DNA of 64,000 bases. It comes from Paucibacter sp. KCTC 42545 (lineage in GTDB: Bacteria; Pseudomonadota; Gammaproteobacteria; Burkholderiales; Burkholderiaceae_C). Positions 8,816 to 18,182 of this stretch are shown here, piece after piece. The translations under genes and the position numbers were made by a program. Location of the stretch: positions 2,356,001 to 2,420,000 of the forward strand of contig NZ_CP013692.1 of the NCBI RefSeq assembly GCF_001477625.1, read 5' to 3'. Every line of letters starts with the position of its first letter. Position 1 is the first letter of the stretch. The notes beneath the pieces were generated by a model. The model was given only the letters and a program-made list of their open reading frames with translations. It was not told the DNA's origin and did not search any database.

Positions 8816-9625
8816 TCAAGCTGGCTTGACGCCACCGGCCGCCAAGCCGGCAATCTGCGCCAGCACGCCAGGCAACTGGCTCACCCCGTCGATGACGAAA
8901 TGGGCGCCGCCGGCGTACAGCTCAGCGCTGGCCCGGGCGCGCAATTCGGCTTGCTCATGCTCCGTCAATGCCTGCCACTGCGCTTCGCTCAAGCCCAGCG
9001 TATTGCCGGTCACCGCCAGGCCCACCACCCAGCAGCCGATGGCGCGGCCCTCTTGCAAGCCGGGCACCGTGTCATCCACCTTCACCACGCTGGCTGGCGG
9101 CCACACGCCCAGATCGGCCAGGGTCTTGACCATCATCAGAGGGCCAGGTCTTGCCGAGGGCATATCGCCGGCGCAGACCAGGTTGTCTGGCACATAGCCC
9201 TGCGCCGCCGCCAACGGTGCCAGCACCTCCATGATGGGGCGGTTGTAGCCCGTGGTTGAGCCGATCTTGAGCCCCTGCTCGCGCAAGGCTTGCACCACCT
9301 CCAACGCGCCCGGAATCAGCGTGGCATGCTGGCTGACGCTGGCCATATTCATGGGCGTGAAGACCTCGTAGAGCTCGTCGCAATCGGCGTCGCTGAAAGC
9401 TCGGCCGTGCACGCGGGCCCATTCCGCCGCAATGCGCGGGGCATTACCCAGGGCATGGATGTGGTCCCACTTGGCCAACCCCATGGGCACGCGGGCTTCA
9501 TCAATGCTGATGTTCACGCCATAGCGCGCGAACAGCTGCACAAAAGCGCCCATGGGCGCTTGGCTGCCGTAGTCCAGCATGGTGCCGGCCCAGTCGAACA
9601 CCACTGCTTGTAGTTTGTTGCTCAT
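8816..9625 (-). CDS. phnX: Phosphonoacetaldehyde hydrolase
   Basis: A cytoplasmic HAD-superfamily enzyme (269 residues) that splits phosphonoacetaldehyde into acetaldehyde and phosphate, the last step of 2-aminoethylphosphonate breakdown. The nucleophile Asp11 is in FDWAGT. Lys52 in MGLAKWDHI is the expected Schiff-base lysine that sets this family apart from other HAD enzymes. VVKVDDTVPG supplies the late acidic motif. GGAG lies 8 bases before the start. It is the last gene of the leftward phosphonate operon, 17 bases after the FAD oxidoreductase gene, and ends convergently with glk-hexR 35 bases away. Confidence 0.95.
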   Translation of the reverse strand: MSNKLQAVVFDWAGTMLDYGSQAPMGAFVQLFARYGVNISIDEARVPMGLAKWDHIHALGNAPRIAAEWARVHGRAFSDADCDELYEVFTPMNMASVSQHATLIPGALEVVQALREQGLKIGSTTGYNRPIMEVLAPLAAAQGYVPDNLVCAGDMPSARPGPLMMVKTLADLGVWPPASVVKVDDTVPGLQEGRAIGCWVVGLAVTGNTLGLSEAQWQALTEHEQAELRARASAELYAGGAHFVIDGVSQLPGVLAQIAGLAAGGVKPA

Positions 9626-9642
9626 CTTGTTCGCTCCAAAAG

Positions 9643-10776
9643 TTACCAGGCCGCAAAAACCTCTTCGGCCAAACCAAAAGCCGTGCTGGCCCCGGTGCCG
9701 CTGCTGATGGTGACGGCGCGGGTCAGTGCATCGGGCGCTTCCACCAGGCAGGGCTCGGTGGCCGAGGAGGGGTAGGTGCCCACCCAGCGCTCGATCACCT
9801 GGGCTTCGCGCAGATGCAAGGCCTCACGCAGATGGCGCAGGATCAAATCGTCCACCGCTTCGTTAGCGAAGGGCGGCAGCACCGGGCCGTAGTGGTGCGA
9901 ATCCCCCACCACCAAACTGCCGTCAGCGCTTTGCACCACGATCAAGTGGATGCCATGGGCCAGGCTCTCGCCCTCCTCCGCTTGCAAGCGCGCCCGCAGG
10001 GCTTGCGCCTCGGGCAGCTCGGAATAGCCTTCATAACGCACCAGGCTCAGCTCACCCATCACCGACGCCGGCAGCTTGAAGCCCGCTTCGGGCCGCACCC
10101 GCAGCATTTGCAGCTGGCACAGGCGCAGTTGGTGCGGAACCCAGCGCTCGGCAAACAAGCCGTGGAGTTCGGCGCCCGTGCACACCACCACCCGCTCGGC
10201 GCGGTACTCGCCCCGCGAGCTTTGCACATGCGGGGTCTGCAGCGCCAGCACGCTTTCGCCAAAGCGGAACTCCACGCCGTAAGTGCTGGCCAACCAGCGG
10301 GCCAAGAGCGGAATCGCCTCGCGCGACTCGACCCGCAATTCATGCGGGCTGTAGAGCACCCGCCCAGGCACCTGGCCCGAACCATTCCCCAAGCGCAGTG
10401 CCGGCGCGCGTGCGCAGGCTTCCGCCTCGCTCAAAAGCTCGCATTGCTGGGCCATCTCGGTGCGCATGAACGCTTCCTGCACGGCTTGCGCCTCGGGCCT
10501 TTGCGCGGCCAGATACAGGCCGCGGTGCTGTACCTCAATGCCCGCCAGCGGCGCCACATCCGCCCAAACCTGGCGCGAACGCATGGCACGCGCCCAGCTG
10601 GCGCCGGCCTTTTGCCCGGTCACCGTGACAAAGCCGAAGTTGCGGATCGAGGCGCCGATGCACGCGGCATCCCGCTCCAGCACCACCACCTTGAGCCCGC
10701 GCTTGGCGGCGGCATAAGCATGGGCCAGGCCAACGATGCCGGCGCCGACCACCAGTAAGTCACATGTCTTGCTCAT
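9643..10776 (-). CDS. FAD-dependent oxidoreductase of the phosphonate operon (TIGR03364-like)
   Basis: A 377-residue DAO/glycine-oxidase-type flavoprotein. The N-terminal Rossmann motif is CDLLVVGAGIVGLAHAYAAA, and a C-terminal SSGTGASTAFGLAEE segment binds the rest of FAD. The ATG at 10776 is preferred because it places the Rossmann fold at the N-terminus; the frame stays open to 10857. Family members found beside aminophosphonate genes oxidise or dealkylate AEP-like amines. No PhnW transaminase is in this window, so the enzyme may produce phosphonoacetaldehyde for PhnX from a substituted AEP. That role is inference; the flavoprotein assignment is firm. Confidence 0.85.
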   Translation of the reverse strand: MSKTCDLLVVGAGIVGLAHAYAAAKRGLKVVVLERDAACIGASIRNFGFVTVTGQKAGASWARAMRSRQVWADVAPLAGIEVQHRGLYLAAQRPEAQAVQEAFMRTEMAQQCELLSEAEACARAPALRLGNGSGQVPGRVLYSPHELRVESREAIPLLARWLASTYGVEFRFGESVLALQTPHVQSSRGEYRAERVVVCTGAELHGLFAERWVPHQLRLCQLQMLRVRPEAGFKLPASVMGELSLVRYEGYSELPEAQALRARLQAEEGESLAHGIHLIVVQSADGSLVVGDSHHYGPVLPPFANEAVDDLILRHLREALHLREAQVIERWVGTYPSSATEPCLVEAPDALTRAVTISSGTGASTAFGLAEEVFAAW

Positions 10777-10891
10777 TCCAGTTCTCAACTCCAAAAGAAA
10801 AGATTGCGCTCCGTCGGCGCGACAAACGCGCAGGCTCAAGGGATGGGCGGGCTGCAAATGCCGACCTGCCCACTCCGCCCGTTCAGCCGAT

Positions 10892-12619
10892 TCAGCGCGC
10901 CCGCCAGCGCTGCGTCTTGTTGATCAGCAGCCGCTCCAGGCCCGCCAACACCAGGCGGCCCAAGGCCGCAGTTGCGAAGATCAGCACCGCCATCGCGGCC
11001 GCCGGTCCGATATCGCCCGCGTCATCCATGGCCAGCACGGCCACCGAGGCCAAAGTGGTTTCTGGCGAATACAAAAACACCACCGCCGAGACCGTGGTCA
11101 GCGCATTGACGAAGAAGTAGCCCGCCACCTGCACCAACGTCGGCAGGCTGACCGGCAGATGCACCCGCAACAAGGTCTTCCAGAAAGGCACACCCATGCT
11201 CTCGGCCACCAGTTCGTACTCGCGGTCCAGCGAGCGCAGCGCCGTTAGCTGGGTCAGATGCGCCACCGAAAAGAAATGCGCCGTGGTGCAGATCACCAGC
11301 AAACCCAGCGAACCGTAGAGGAAGTGCAGTGGGTTCCAGGCCGCGTTGAAAAACAAGATATAGCCCAGGCCAAGCGCCAAGCCCGGTACTGCCATTGGCA
11401 AGCCAGCCAGCCCGGCCAACAGGCCGCGCGCGGCGGCAAACTGGCGCGGCTTTTCCACCAGATAGGCACTCAAGAAACTCAAGCCCGTGCCCAGCAGCGC
11501 GGTTCCCAAGGCCAGTTTGAGCGAATTGAAGTAGCTGGCCCAACCACCGCCGTCCATCAGATCAAACTGGTAGTTACGCAGCGAAGGCTGCAGCTGATAG
11601 GGCCAATAGGTGGCCAGCGAGGCAAACACCGCCACGCCCATCACCAAGAGCAGCGCGCCGGCCACCAAGCTGCAGTACAGCAGCATGGCGCGGTCCAGCA
11701 AGGGCGCAGGCTTAGGCGAATACGGCACGGCGCGCAGGCCCAGGCTGGCGCTTTGCGAGGCGCGCAGGCGCTGCTCCACCCAGAAAGCCAGCAGGGCGGG
11801 CAGCAGCAGCACCAAGGCCACCACCGCGCCCATTTGCAGCTTTTGCTGACCGATCACCTGTTTGTAGATGTCGGTGGCCAGCACCTGGGTGTTACCGCCA
11901 ATCACCTTGGGCACGCCAAAGTCGGTGATCACCAGCACAAACACCAGCATGAAGGCCATCACCAGGCCGTAGCGGCTGGCCGGCAGCGTCACCGTGCGGA
12001 ACACCCGCCAGGGGCTGGCACCCAGGCTGGCAGCGGCCTCGTACAAGCGCCCGTCGCTGCTGGCCAAGGCCGTCAACAAGACCAGCAAGGCGTGCGGAAA
12101 TGTCCACAACACCGAGCCGGTGACGATGCCAAAAGGCCCGTAAGCACTCAGGCCCGGCAGCCAGCCTTTGAGCAAGCCCTGGTTGCCGAACAGGTAAATC
12201 AGGCTGATGGCCATCAGCAGCGAGGGCGCCAGCACCGGCACCAAGGCCACCGCACGAAAGAAGCGCCGCCCTGGCATGCAGGTCTGCGTCAAGGCAAAGG
12301 CATAGCCATAGGCCAAGCTCACGCAAATCAGCGCACTCAGCACAGACAGCCACAAGCTGTTGAACAAGGAACGGCCCACATTCGGGCTGCTGAGGTAGGC
12401 CAGATGATTGGCCAAGCCGCTGAACTGGCCTTTGTCATCAAAGAAGCTCATGCCGCCCAGGGCGGCCACCGGCAAGCCCACGGCCACCAGCAAACTGAGC
12501 AAACTGAGGGCCAGCAGCACACGCAGCAGCAGGCGCTCAAACGAGCCTCCTGACCAGCTTGAAGTTCGTGGTGCAGCCACGGCCCCAAAACTCAGTTTCG
12601 CCACCGCATCGCTGCTCAT
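10892..12619 (-). CDS. 2-aminoethylphosphonate ABC transporter permease (double-length)
   Basis: A 575-residue inner-membrane protein with two fused permease halves, about 12 transmembrane segments in all, as in the putative AEP permease family (TIGR03262-like) and FbpB-type iron permeases. Each half carries an EAA-type loop (AASLGASPWRVFRTVTLP and AESMGVPFWKTLLRVHLP), the contact points for the ATPase. The start at 12619 overlaps the ATPase stop by ATGA, so the two are probably translationally coupled. The frame continues upstream to 12796 but would then overlap most of the end of the ATPase gene. The substrate is inferred from neighbours phnX and the binding protein. Confidence 0.88.
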   Translation of the reverse strand: MSSDAVAKLSFGAVAAPRTSSWSGGSFERLLLRVLLALSLLSLLVAVGLPVAALGGMSFFDDKGQFSGLANHLAYLSSPNVGRSLFNSLWLSVLSALICVSLAYGYAFALTQTCMPGRRFFRAVALVPVLAPSLLMAISLIYLFGNQGLLKGWLPGLSAYGPFGIVTGSVLWTFPHALLVLLTALASSDGRLYEAAASLGASPWRVFRTVTLPASRYGLVMAFMLVFVLVITDFGVPKVIGGNTQVLATDIYKQVIGQQKLQMGAVVALVLLLPALLAFWVEQRLRASQSASLGLRAVPYSPKPAPLLDRAMLLYCSLVAGALLLVMGVAVFASLATYWPYQLQPSLRNYQFDLMDGGGWASYFNSLKLALGTALLGTGLSFLSAYLVEKPRQFAAARGLLAGLAGLPMAVPGLALGLGYILFFNAAWNPLHFLYGSLGLLVICTTAHFFSVAHLTQLTALRSLDREYELVAESMGVPFWKTLLRVHLPVSLPTLVQVAGYFFVNALTTVSAVVFLYSPETTLASVAVLAMDDAGDIGPAAAMAVLIFATAALGRLVLAGLERLLINKTQRWRAR

Positions 12620-13719
12620 GCCACCCGCCGCATCGACAAGGGTTGAGCCAGGGCATGAATCGCCGCCGCCGGAATGTCCAGCAAGACGTGACCCTGCAGC
12701 CAGGCGGGCAGCGTGGCGTCGCGCGGCGTGGCCAACTCGGCCTCGATCACATCGTCCGCTCCGCAAGCCTCGCAGTGCAAACGCACGAGGGTGCAAGGGC
12801 CGAGGAAGACGGTTTCCAGCACCTTGGCACGCAAGGTGTTCACGGCATCACTGGCGATGCCCACGGAGCCGTGCAGCTCAGCAGGCCGCAGCGTGATCGC
12901 CTCAGGCCGCAAACCCAGCAGCACCGGGCTGCCAGTCTTGAATTCATGGGTGTCGCACTGCAGTTCCTGCGTGCCCACCCGCGCCCGGCCCGCCGCCACC
13001 ACCAGGGCTTGCAGCAGATTCATGCGGCCAACGAAACCGGCCGCAAACGGGCTGACCGGGCGCGCATACAGCGCTTGCGGGCTGCCCTGCTGCTCGACCT
13101 GGCCCTGGTGCATCAGCACCACCCGGTCAGACATGGACAAGGCCTCATCCTGGTCATGCGTCACCATCAAGGTGGTGATGCCCAACTGCTTTTGCAGGCG
13201 CCGGATCTCGCTGCGCAAGCCGACGCGCACCTGGGCGTCCAGGGCCGACAGCGGCTCGTCCAGCAGCAAGAGTGCTGGCTTGGGCGCCAGCGCCCGCGCC
13301 AAGGCGACGCGCTGCTGCTGCCCGCCCGACAGCTGGGCCGGGAACTTATTGGCCTGCTCGGCCAGGCCGACCAGATCCAGCATCTCAAGCGCGCGGGCCT
13401 GGCGATCACGCCGCGCCAAATCCTGCAAACCGTAAGCCACGTTCTGCGCCACGCTCAAATTGGGGAACAGGGCATAGCTCTGAAACACCACGCCAAAGCG
13501 GCGCTGCGAAGCGGCTTGTTGGGTGATGTCTTGGCCGCCCAGGCTGATGCTGCCGGTGTCCGGCGTCTCGATGCCGCACAAGATGCGCAAGAGCGTGGTC
13601 TTGCCGCAGCCCGATGGTCCCAGCAAGCTGATGAACTCGCCAGCGGCCACGTCCAGCGCGATGCCGCGCAGCACGGGCTGCGCGCCGTAGCGCTTGCTGA
13701 TGTGTTTGATTGAGAGCAT
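12616..13719 (-). CDS. 2-aminoethylphosphonate ABC transporter ATP-binding protein
   Basis: A 367-residue ABC ATPase of the PotA/FbpC type (TIGR03265-like). Walker A is GPSGCGKT at residues 34-41, the signature is LSGGQQQRVALARAL, and Walker B is LLLLDEPLSALDAQ. A C-terminal TOBE-like regulatory domain follows. The ATG at 13719 is used because the next in-frame start upstream (13764) adds only an unrelated tail. It is preceded by a gap of about 160 bases containing imperfect tandem repeats, and it overlaps the permease gene by four bases. It powers uptake through the double permease and the binding protein encoded upstream. Confidence 0.9.
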   Translation of the reverse strand: MLSIKHISKRYGAQPVLRGIALDVAAGEFISLLGPSGCGKTTLLRILCGIETPDTGSISLGGQDITQQAASQRRFGVVFQSYALFPNLSVAQNVAYGLQDLARRDRQARALEMLDLVGLAEQANKFPAQLSGGQQQRVALARALAPKPALLLLDEPLSALDAQVRVGLRSEIRRLQKQLGITTLMVTHDQDEALSMSDRVVLMHQGQVEQQGSPQALYARPVSPFAAGFVGRMNLLQALVVAAGRARVGTQELQCDTHEFKTGSPVLLGLRPEAITLRPAELHGSVGIASDAVNTLRAKVLETVFLGPCTLVRLHCEACGADDVIEAELATPRDATLPAWLQGHVLLDIPAAAIHALAQPLSMRRVA

Positions 13720-13752
13720 ATGGGTCAGAGGGGTCCGAGATGGCCGGGGTAT

Positions 13753-13880
13753 AGCGAGGCCCAAGCCCAGCTCTTCATTCAGTCAGTGGGGGCTGAGCTG
13801 GCCGAGTTCAGCAGGTCCAAGCCCAAGTCTCCAGCCAGTGGGGTCGGAGCTCGCTGAATACAGCGAGGTCCAACCCCAGG
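13753..13880. repeat. Imperfect tandem repeat between transporter genes
   Basis: Two and a part copies of a 52-57 base unit begin at 13753, 13810 and 13862. Each starts with AGC(G)AGG(T/C)CCAA and continues, in the full copies, to a CAGTGGGG segment. The repeat fills most of the gap between the binding-protein and ATPase genes of one operon. It encodes nothing recognisable. Confidence 0.55.
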
Positions 13881-13883
13881 TCA

Positions 13884-14921
13884 TTACCTTTTCGGTTCTG
13901 CCTTGGCTTCGTACCGGCGCGCCCACTCGGTCAGGATGCGTTCGCGGTTATTGGCGGCCCAGACAAAGTCGTTCTTCACCAGCAGCTTCTCGATGTCGGC
14001 CGGCACATACTCCAGGCGCTCTTGCACTTGCGGCAGGGCCAGCACGGCAAAGTTGGCGGCGTAGAGCTCATTGGCCTTGCGGGTCACGGCCCAATCGGCC
14101 AAGGCCTTGGCGGCGTCTTGCTTCTTGCTGCTCTTGAAGATGGCAGTAGCCTCCACATCCCAGCCCAAGCCTTCCTTGGGGAAGATGATGTCGATGGGGG
14201 CGCCATCTTTCTTGGTCTTGTTGGCGCGGTAGTCGAAGGACAGGCCGACCGGGAATTCGCCCGCGCCGGCTTGGCGGCAAGGCTTGGAGCCGCTGTGGGT
14301 GTAGACACCCACGTTTTGGTGCAGCGCATCCATGAAGGCCCAGCCCTTGGCCTCGCCCATGCTTTGCAGCCAAGCCGACACCATCAAAAATCCGGTGCCG
14401 CTGGAGGCGGGATGGGGCATGGTGATCGTGCCCTTATAGGCCGGCAGGGTCAGGTCTTGCCAGCTAACAGGCTTGGGCAGCTTGCGCTTGTCGGCTTCGA
14501 CGGTATTGAAGCAGACGGCCGAGGACCACAAGTCCATGCCCACCCACGTTGGATGGATTTGCGGGTCACGCATATTGGCGCGCACCTGGGCCAGGCCCTT
14601 GGGGGCATAGGGCTGCAGCAGGCCCTCTTTGTCCAGCAGCATCAGCGAAGTGGCGGCCAGGCCCCACACCGCATCGGCTTGCGGGTTGGCCTTCTCGGCC
14701 AGCAGGCGGGCGGTGATGATGCCGGTGCTATCGCGCACAAACTTCAGCTCGATGCTGGGGTTGTCTTGCTCGAAGGCGGTCTTGTAGGCCTTGATCTGGT
14801 CAGCTTCCAGGGCCGAGTACACCAGCAGCTCGGTTTTGCCCTGGGCCTGGGCCGTGCCGCCAGCCAAGCTCAGCAGGCTCAGCACGGTCAACATCAGGGG
14901 CTTGATCAACAGTTTGCGCAT
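13884..14921 (-). CDS. 2-aminoethylphosphonate ABC transporter substrate-binding protein
   Basis: A 345-residue periplasmic binding protein of the iron/AEP extracellular family (TIGR03261-like). The ATG at 14921 is preceded by GGAG at a 5-base spacing and gives a clear signal peptide ending LLSLAGGTAQAQ. The mature protein begins KTELLVYSALEADQ, the usual first strand. It is the first gene of the leftward phosphonate operon, divergent from the LysR regulator 124 bases away. The binding-protein, ATPase, permease order matches known AEP import operons. The ligand is assigned by context. Confidence 0.88.
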   Translation of the reverse strand: MRKLLIKPLMLTVLSLLSLAGGTAQAQGKTELLVYSALEADQIKAYKTAFEQDNPSIELKFVRDSTGIITARLLAEKANPQADAVWGLAATSLMLLDKEGLLQPYAPKGLAQVRANMRDPQIHPTWVGMDLWSSAVCFNTVEADKRKLPKPVSWQDLTLPAYKGTITMPHPASSGTGFLMVSAWLQSMGEAKGWAFMDALHQNVGVYTHSGSKPCRQAGAGEFPVGLSFDYRANKTKKDGAPIDIIFPKEGLGWDVEATAIFKSSKKQDAAKALADWAVTRKANELYAANFAVLALPQVQERLEYVPADIEKLLVKNDFVWAANNRERILTEWARRYEAKAEPKR

Positions 14922-15045
14922 CTTGACTCCGGTAGTGAGGGGGACGAATAGGCGAAACTGTAGAGATGGCACATGAAAGCACCGCGTCAACGGGCGCAAA
15001 TATGACAAAGCCGGTATTGGCAAACTTGTGGCGGCGGGTCTTGCC

Positions 15046-15906
15046 ATGCTGGTGACTCAGCTCAAGTCCTTTTTCATCGTCGCCCGCCTGGGCAGCGTCA
15101 CTCTGGCCGCCAAGCAGCTCGGCCTGAGCCAACCCACGGTGACGACGCAGATCCGCGCCCTGGAAGAGCATTACGGCATCGAGCTGTTTCACCGCAGCAG
15201 CGGCCGCTTGGTGATCAGCGATGCCGGCGTGCGCCTACTACCCCTGGTGGACCAGTTGCTGCAGCAAGAAATCGATGTGGAATTCGCCCTGCGCAATGCC
15301 GGCGAGCCGCAGCACGGCAGCCTGCGCCTGGGCGCCACCGCGCCCTACTATTTGCTGGACATCGTGCAGCGCTATCACCAGCGCTTCCCGCAGGTGGAAA
15401 TCAGCGTGGCCGCCGGCAACTCGCGGCAGATGATCGCCACCTTGCTGGAGTACCAGGTTGATCTGGCCACCTCTTCCCAGCTGGAAACCGACCCACGGCT
15501 GTTCCGCCTGGAGCTGGGCGCCGACCCCTTGGTGCTGCTGCTGCACGCGCAGCACCCGCTGGCCCAGATGGACGCGGTGCCGCTGGCGGCCCTGGCCGAC
15601 TGCATGCTGCTGACGCGTGAACGCGGTTCAACCACCCGGCAGATGAGCGAGCAGATGCTCAGCGAGGCCGGTGTGCAGCCCCGCGCCAGCATGGAAATCG
15701 CCAGCCGCGAGGCCTTGCGGGAAGCCGTGCTGCGGCAGATGGGCGTCAGCATCTTCGCCCGCAGCGAGGTCAGCACGCACCCGCTGCTGTGTAGTCGGCC
15801 CTTCGTTGAGCCGGCGCCGGTGCTGCCGGAATATCTGTACTGCCTGAAAGACCGCCGCAACGCCCGGTTGATCGCGAGTTTTCTGGCCGAATACCAGGCG
15901 CAATGA
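15046..15906 (+). CDS. LysR family regulator of aminoethylphosphonate catabolism
   Basis: A 286-residue LysR-type regulator resembling the phosphonate-associated subgroup (TIGR03339-like). The winged helix-turn-helix occupies residues 1-60 (LAAKQLGLSQPTVTTQIRAL). The ligand-binding domain follows. The ATG at 15046 fits the family start; a GTG at 15028 adds six residues. It is transcribed divergently from the transporter operon it likely activates, and the 124-base gap should hold both promoters. The inducer is probably AEP or a catabolite (inference). Confidence 0.88.
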   Translation: MLVTQLKSFFIVARLGSVTLAAKQLGLSQPTVTTQIRALEEHYGIELFHRSSGRLVISDAGVRLLPLVDQLLQQEIDVEFALRNAGEPQHGSLRLGATAPYYLLDIVQRYHQRFPQVEISVAAGNSRQMIATLLEYQVDLATSSQLETDPRLFRLELGADPLVLLLHAQHPLAQMDAVPLAALADCMLLTRERGSTTRQMSEQMLSEAGVQPRASMEIASREALREAVLRQMGVSIFARSEVSTHPLLCSRPFVEPAPVLPEYLYCLKDRRNARLIASFLAEYQAQ

Positions 15907-16026
15907 GCCCTCTGTTTGACTTGTCGCAAGGAGTAATAAGCCCGGGAAAAGGAGTAGAGCAAGCTCACCATTTCCTGCTGGCCAAGCTGCATACTACGGA
16001 CACAAACACTCTCAGCGGAGACCTCG

Positions 16027-16599
16027 ATGCCCAAGCTTGTTGCCGAGAAGATTGAACTGAGCGGTCTGTTGGACCGCGCCGCCCTGCAGAGTACGCTGGA
16101 GCGGGCGGCGAGCAAAGCCATTGCCGATGCCCAAGCCCTGGCCGTGCTGACCATCGATGTGGATCATTTCAAGGACTACCAAGACGCCAAGGGCCTGCCC
16201 CAGGCCGAAGCCACGCTGCTGAACCTGGCCAAATTCCTGCAAACCCAGCTGCCCAGCGGCGCCACCTTGGCCCATCTGGGGGCCGACGCCTTTGTGCTGG
16301 TGCTGCCGGGCCGCGATATCGCCGCTGCCCTGGAGTGCGCCGAAACCTTGCGCCTGGCCGTGCAAGCCGAATTGGCCGGGCTGGACAGCCCTACGCCGCT
16401 GACCATTTCACTCGGCGTGGCCGCCAGCCCCGCTGGCAATAACTGGACCGCACGCGGCCTGCTCTCGCTGGCCGATACGCGCATGACCTTCGCCAAGAAG
16501 CGCCTGCTGCCGCACCACAACCACACCTGGGCCGGCACCCTGCCCTCGGACTGGTATGCGCGCATGGACATTCAACCCGGGGCTTGGCCTAGTCTGTAA
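16027..16599 (+). CDS. Degenerate GGDEF-domain protein
   Basis: A 190-residue soluble protein with the GGDEF fold: LAVLTIDVDHFKDYQD early on, the central LAHLGADAFVLVLPG, and ISLGVAA near the end. The signature GG(D/E)EF is replaced by GADAF, so the acidic catalytic residue is lost and cyclase activity is unlikely. It could still bind GTP or c-di-GMP, or act as an interaction domain. There is no transmembrane or sensory domain. GGAG lies 6 bases before the ATG. It ends 29 bases from the convergent MATE gene and appears to be monocistronic. Confidence 0.8.
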   Translation: MPKLVAEKIELSGLLDRAALQSTLERAASKAIADAQALAVLTIDVDHFKDYQDAKGLPQAEATLLNLAKFLQTQLPSGATLAHLGADAFVLVLPGRDIAAALECAETLRLAVQAELAGLDSPTPLTISLGVAASPAGNNWTARGLLSLADTRMTFAKKRLLPHHNHTWAGTLPSDWYARMDIQPGAWPSL

Positions 16600-16628
16600 A
16601 GCAGCTTTGGCGGCGGGCTGAACGGGGT

Positions 16629-18011
16629 TCACCCCCGCGCGGCCCGCAGTCGGCTATGCACCGCCCTGGCATGCGGCACCCACGCCAGGGTGGCCCAGCG
16701 CCGCCACATCAGCAGCCCACGCAGCCACTCATCCGCCGCGTAGGCGATCCACAAGCCCGGTAAACCCAGGCCGAAATAGGAGCCCAGCAGCCAACTGCCC
16801 CCTGCCAAGACCAGCACCATGGACGCCGCCCCGGCCATAACCGGGTAACGCGCATCGCCCGTGGCCCGCAAAGCGTTGATCACCACCAAGTTGAAGGTGC
16901 GGCCCGGCTCCAGCAGCACGGTGATCCACAACAAGCTCACGCCCAGATCGATGATGGTCGCGTCCTGGGTAAAAAAGCCGAGCAGCCAGCGCCCGCTCAA
17001 GGCCGCCGCCAGCGCCACCAGGGTGCTGACCACCAAGCCACGCGCCAAGGCCTTGCGCACCAGTCGATGCGCTTCGTGCAGAGCGCCCGCGCCGATCATG
17101 TGCCCCACCACGATCTCGGCCGCAAAGCCCGTGGCCAAGCCAAACATCAGCACGCCATACATCAGCTGCAAGGTATACGCTTGGGTGGCCAAGGCGGCTG
17201 CGCCCATCGTCGCCGCCACGCCAACGGTCACCAGAAAGCTCAGGCGATAGGCGATGTTCTCGGCCGCTGCCGGCAGGCCGATGTGTAGCACCGCCGCCAG
17301 CGGCGCACGCGGCAAACGCCACCAATCCGACAACTGCGGCCGCAGCCCCAGATGCGCCCGCCACAACCACAGCAGCAAACCCAGGCCCAGCAAGCGGCTG
17401 ATCAGCAAAGCCAGGGCAAAGCCGGGCAGGCCCAGCGCCGGCACAGGCCCCCAGCCCGACATCAAGGGCACAGCCAGGGCCAGATGGCTGGACTGCATCA
17501 GCACGATCACCGCCAAGGCCGCACGGCTGTGCAGATGCGCGCGCAAAACACTGCTCATCGAGGCCAGCCAAGCGTCCAGCAACATCGCGGGTGCCAAACA
17601 CTGCAAAAAGACGGTGGCCAAAGGCAATACTTCGGCCGGCGCTTGCAGCAAACGCAGCAGCGGCTCGGCAAACAGCAAGGCAGCCAAGGAGACGGGCACC
17701 CCCATCCAAGTACCGGCACCGAGCACGGCACGTGCCACCCGGTCGGCTTCGGCGCGTTGCCCGGCGCCCAGGCTTTGCGTGATCACCACGCTGACGCCCG
17801 CGCCAATGATGCGAAACAAGATGAACAAGGTTGCCGAGAGCTGATTGGCCAGCGCAAAGGCGCCGCCCGCCGCGTCCGACACCCGCCCCGCCAGGGCCGT
17901 ACACACCATGCCCACGGCGATGCCTAGCCACAGCTCCATGAACAAGGGCCAAGCCAGAGGGAAAAGGCGTGGGGCGGGATGGGTCGGTCGATGAGGCGTT
18001 CGGTGGGGCAT
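16629..18011 (-). CDS. MATE family efflux transporter
   Basis: A 460-residue inner-membrane protein with about 12 hydrophobic segments in the two-bundle MATE arrangement. It exports drugs, dyes or metabolites using an Na+ or H+ gradient. Characteristic segments include PLAWPLFMELWLGIAVGM in the first helix and ITQSLGAGQRAEADR after the second. The ATG at 18011 is preferred over the frame extension to 18140, whose residues look non-native and run into the opposite promoter region. The substrate cannot be read from the sequence or the neighbours. Confidence 0.92.
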   Translation of the reverse strand: MPHRTPHRPTHPAPRLFPLAWPLFMELWLGIAVGMVCTALAGRVSDAAGGAFALANQLSATLFILFRIIGAGVSVVITQSLGAGQRAEADRVARAVLGAGTWMGVPVSLAALLFAEPLLRLLQAPAEVLPLATVFLQCLAPAMLLDAWLASMSSVLRAHLHSRAALAVIVLMQSSHLALAVPLMSGWGPVPALGLPGFALALLISRLLGLGLLLWLWRAHLGLRPQLSDWWRLPRAPLAAVLHIGLPAAAENIAYRLSFLVTVGVAATMGAAALATQAYTLQLMYGVLMFGLATGFAAEIVVGHMIGAGALHEAHRLVRKALARGLVVSTLVALAAALSGRWLLGFFTQDATIIDLGVSLLWITVLLEPGRTFNLVVINALRATGDARYPVMAGAASMVLVLAGGSWLLGSYFGLGLPGLWIAYAADEWLRGLLMWRRWATLAWVPHARAVHSRLRAARG

Positions 18012-18182
18012 GGCAGGCAGCACGCCTCTGGTCAACAAGCGCGAAAGCGCATGGAAAGGGGAGCAATTCGAGGGCGCATTCTCCCCGAGAAGCCCGGCCG
18101 ACGCAGTCGCCTCGCCACAAAACCCGGAATGCGGGGACAATCAGCCCCTTACCTGCATTACTCTCTTATTGGAAAGCTCGCC

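Noticed and set aside
14999..15018. A LysR-type T-N11-A box between the LysR gene and the phosphonate operon
   Set aside because: Only a four-base AATA/TATT match was seen, too weak to call.
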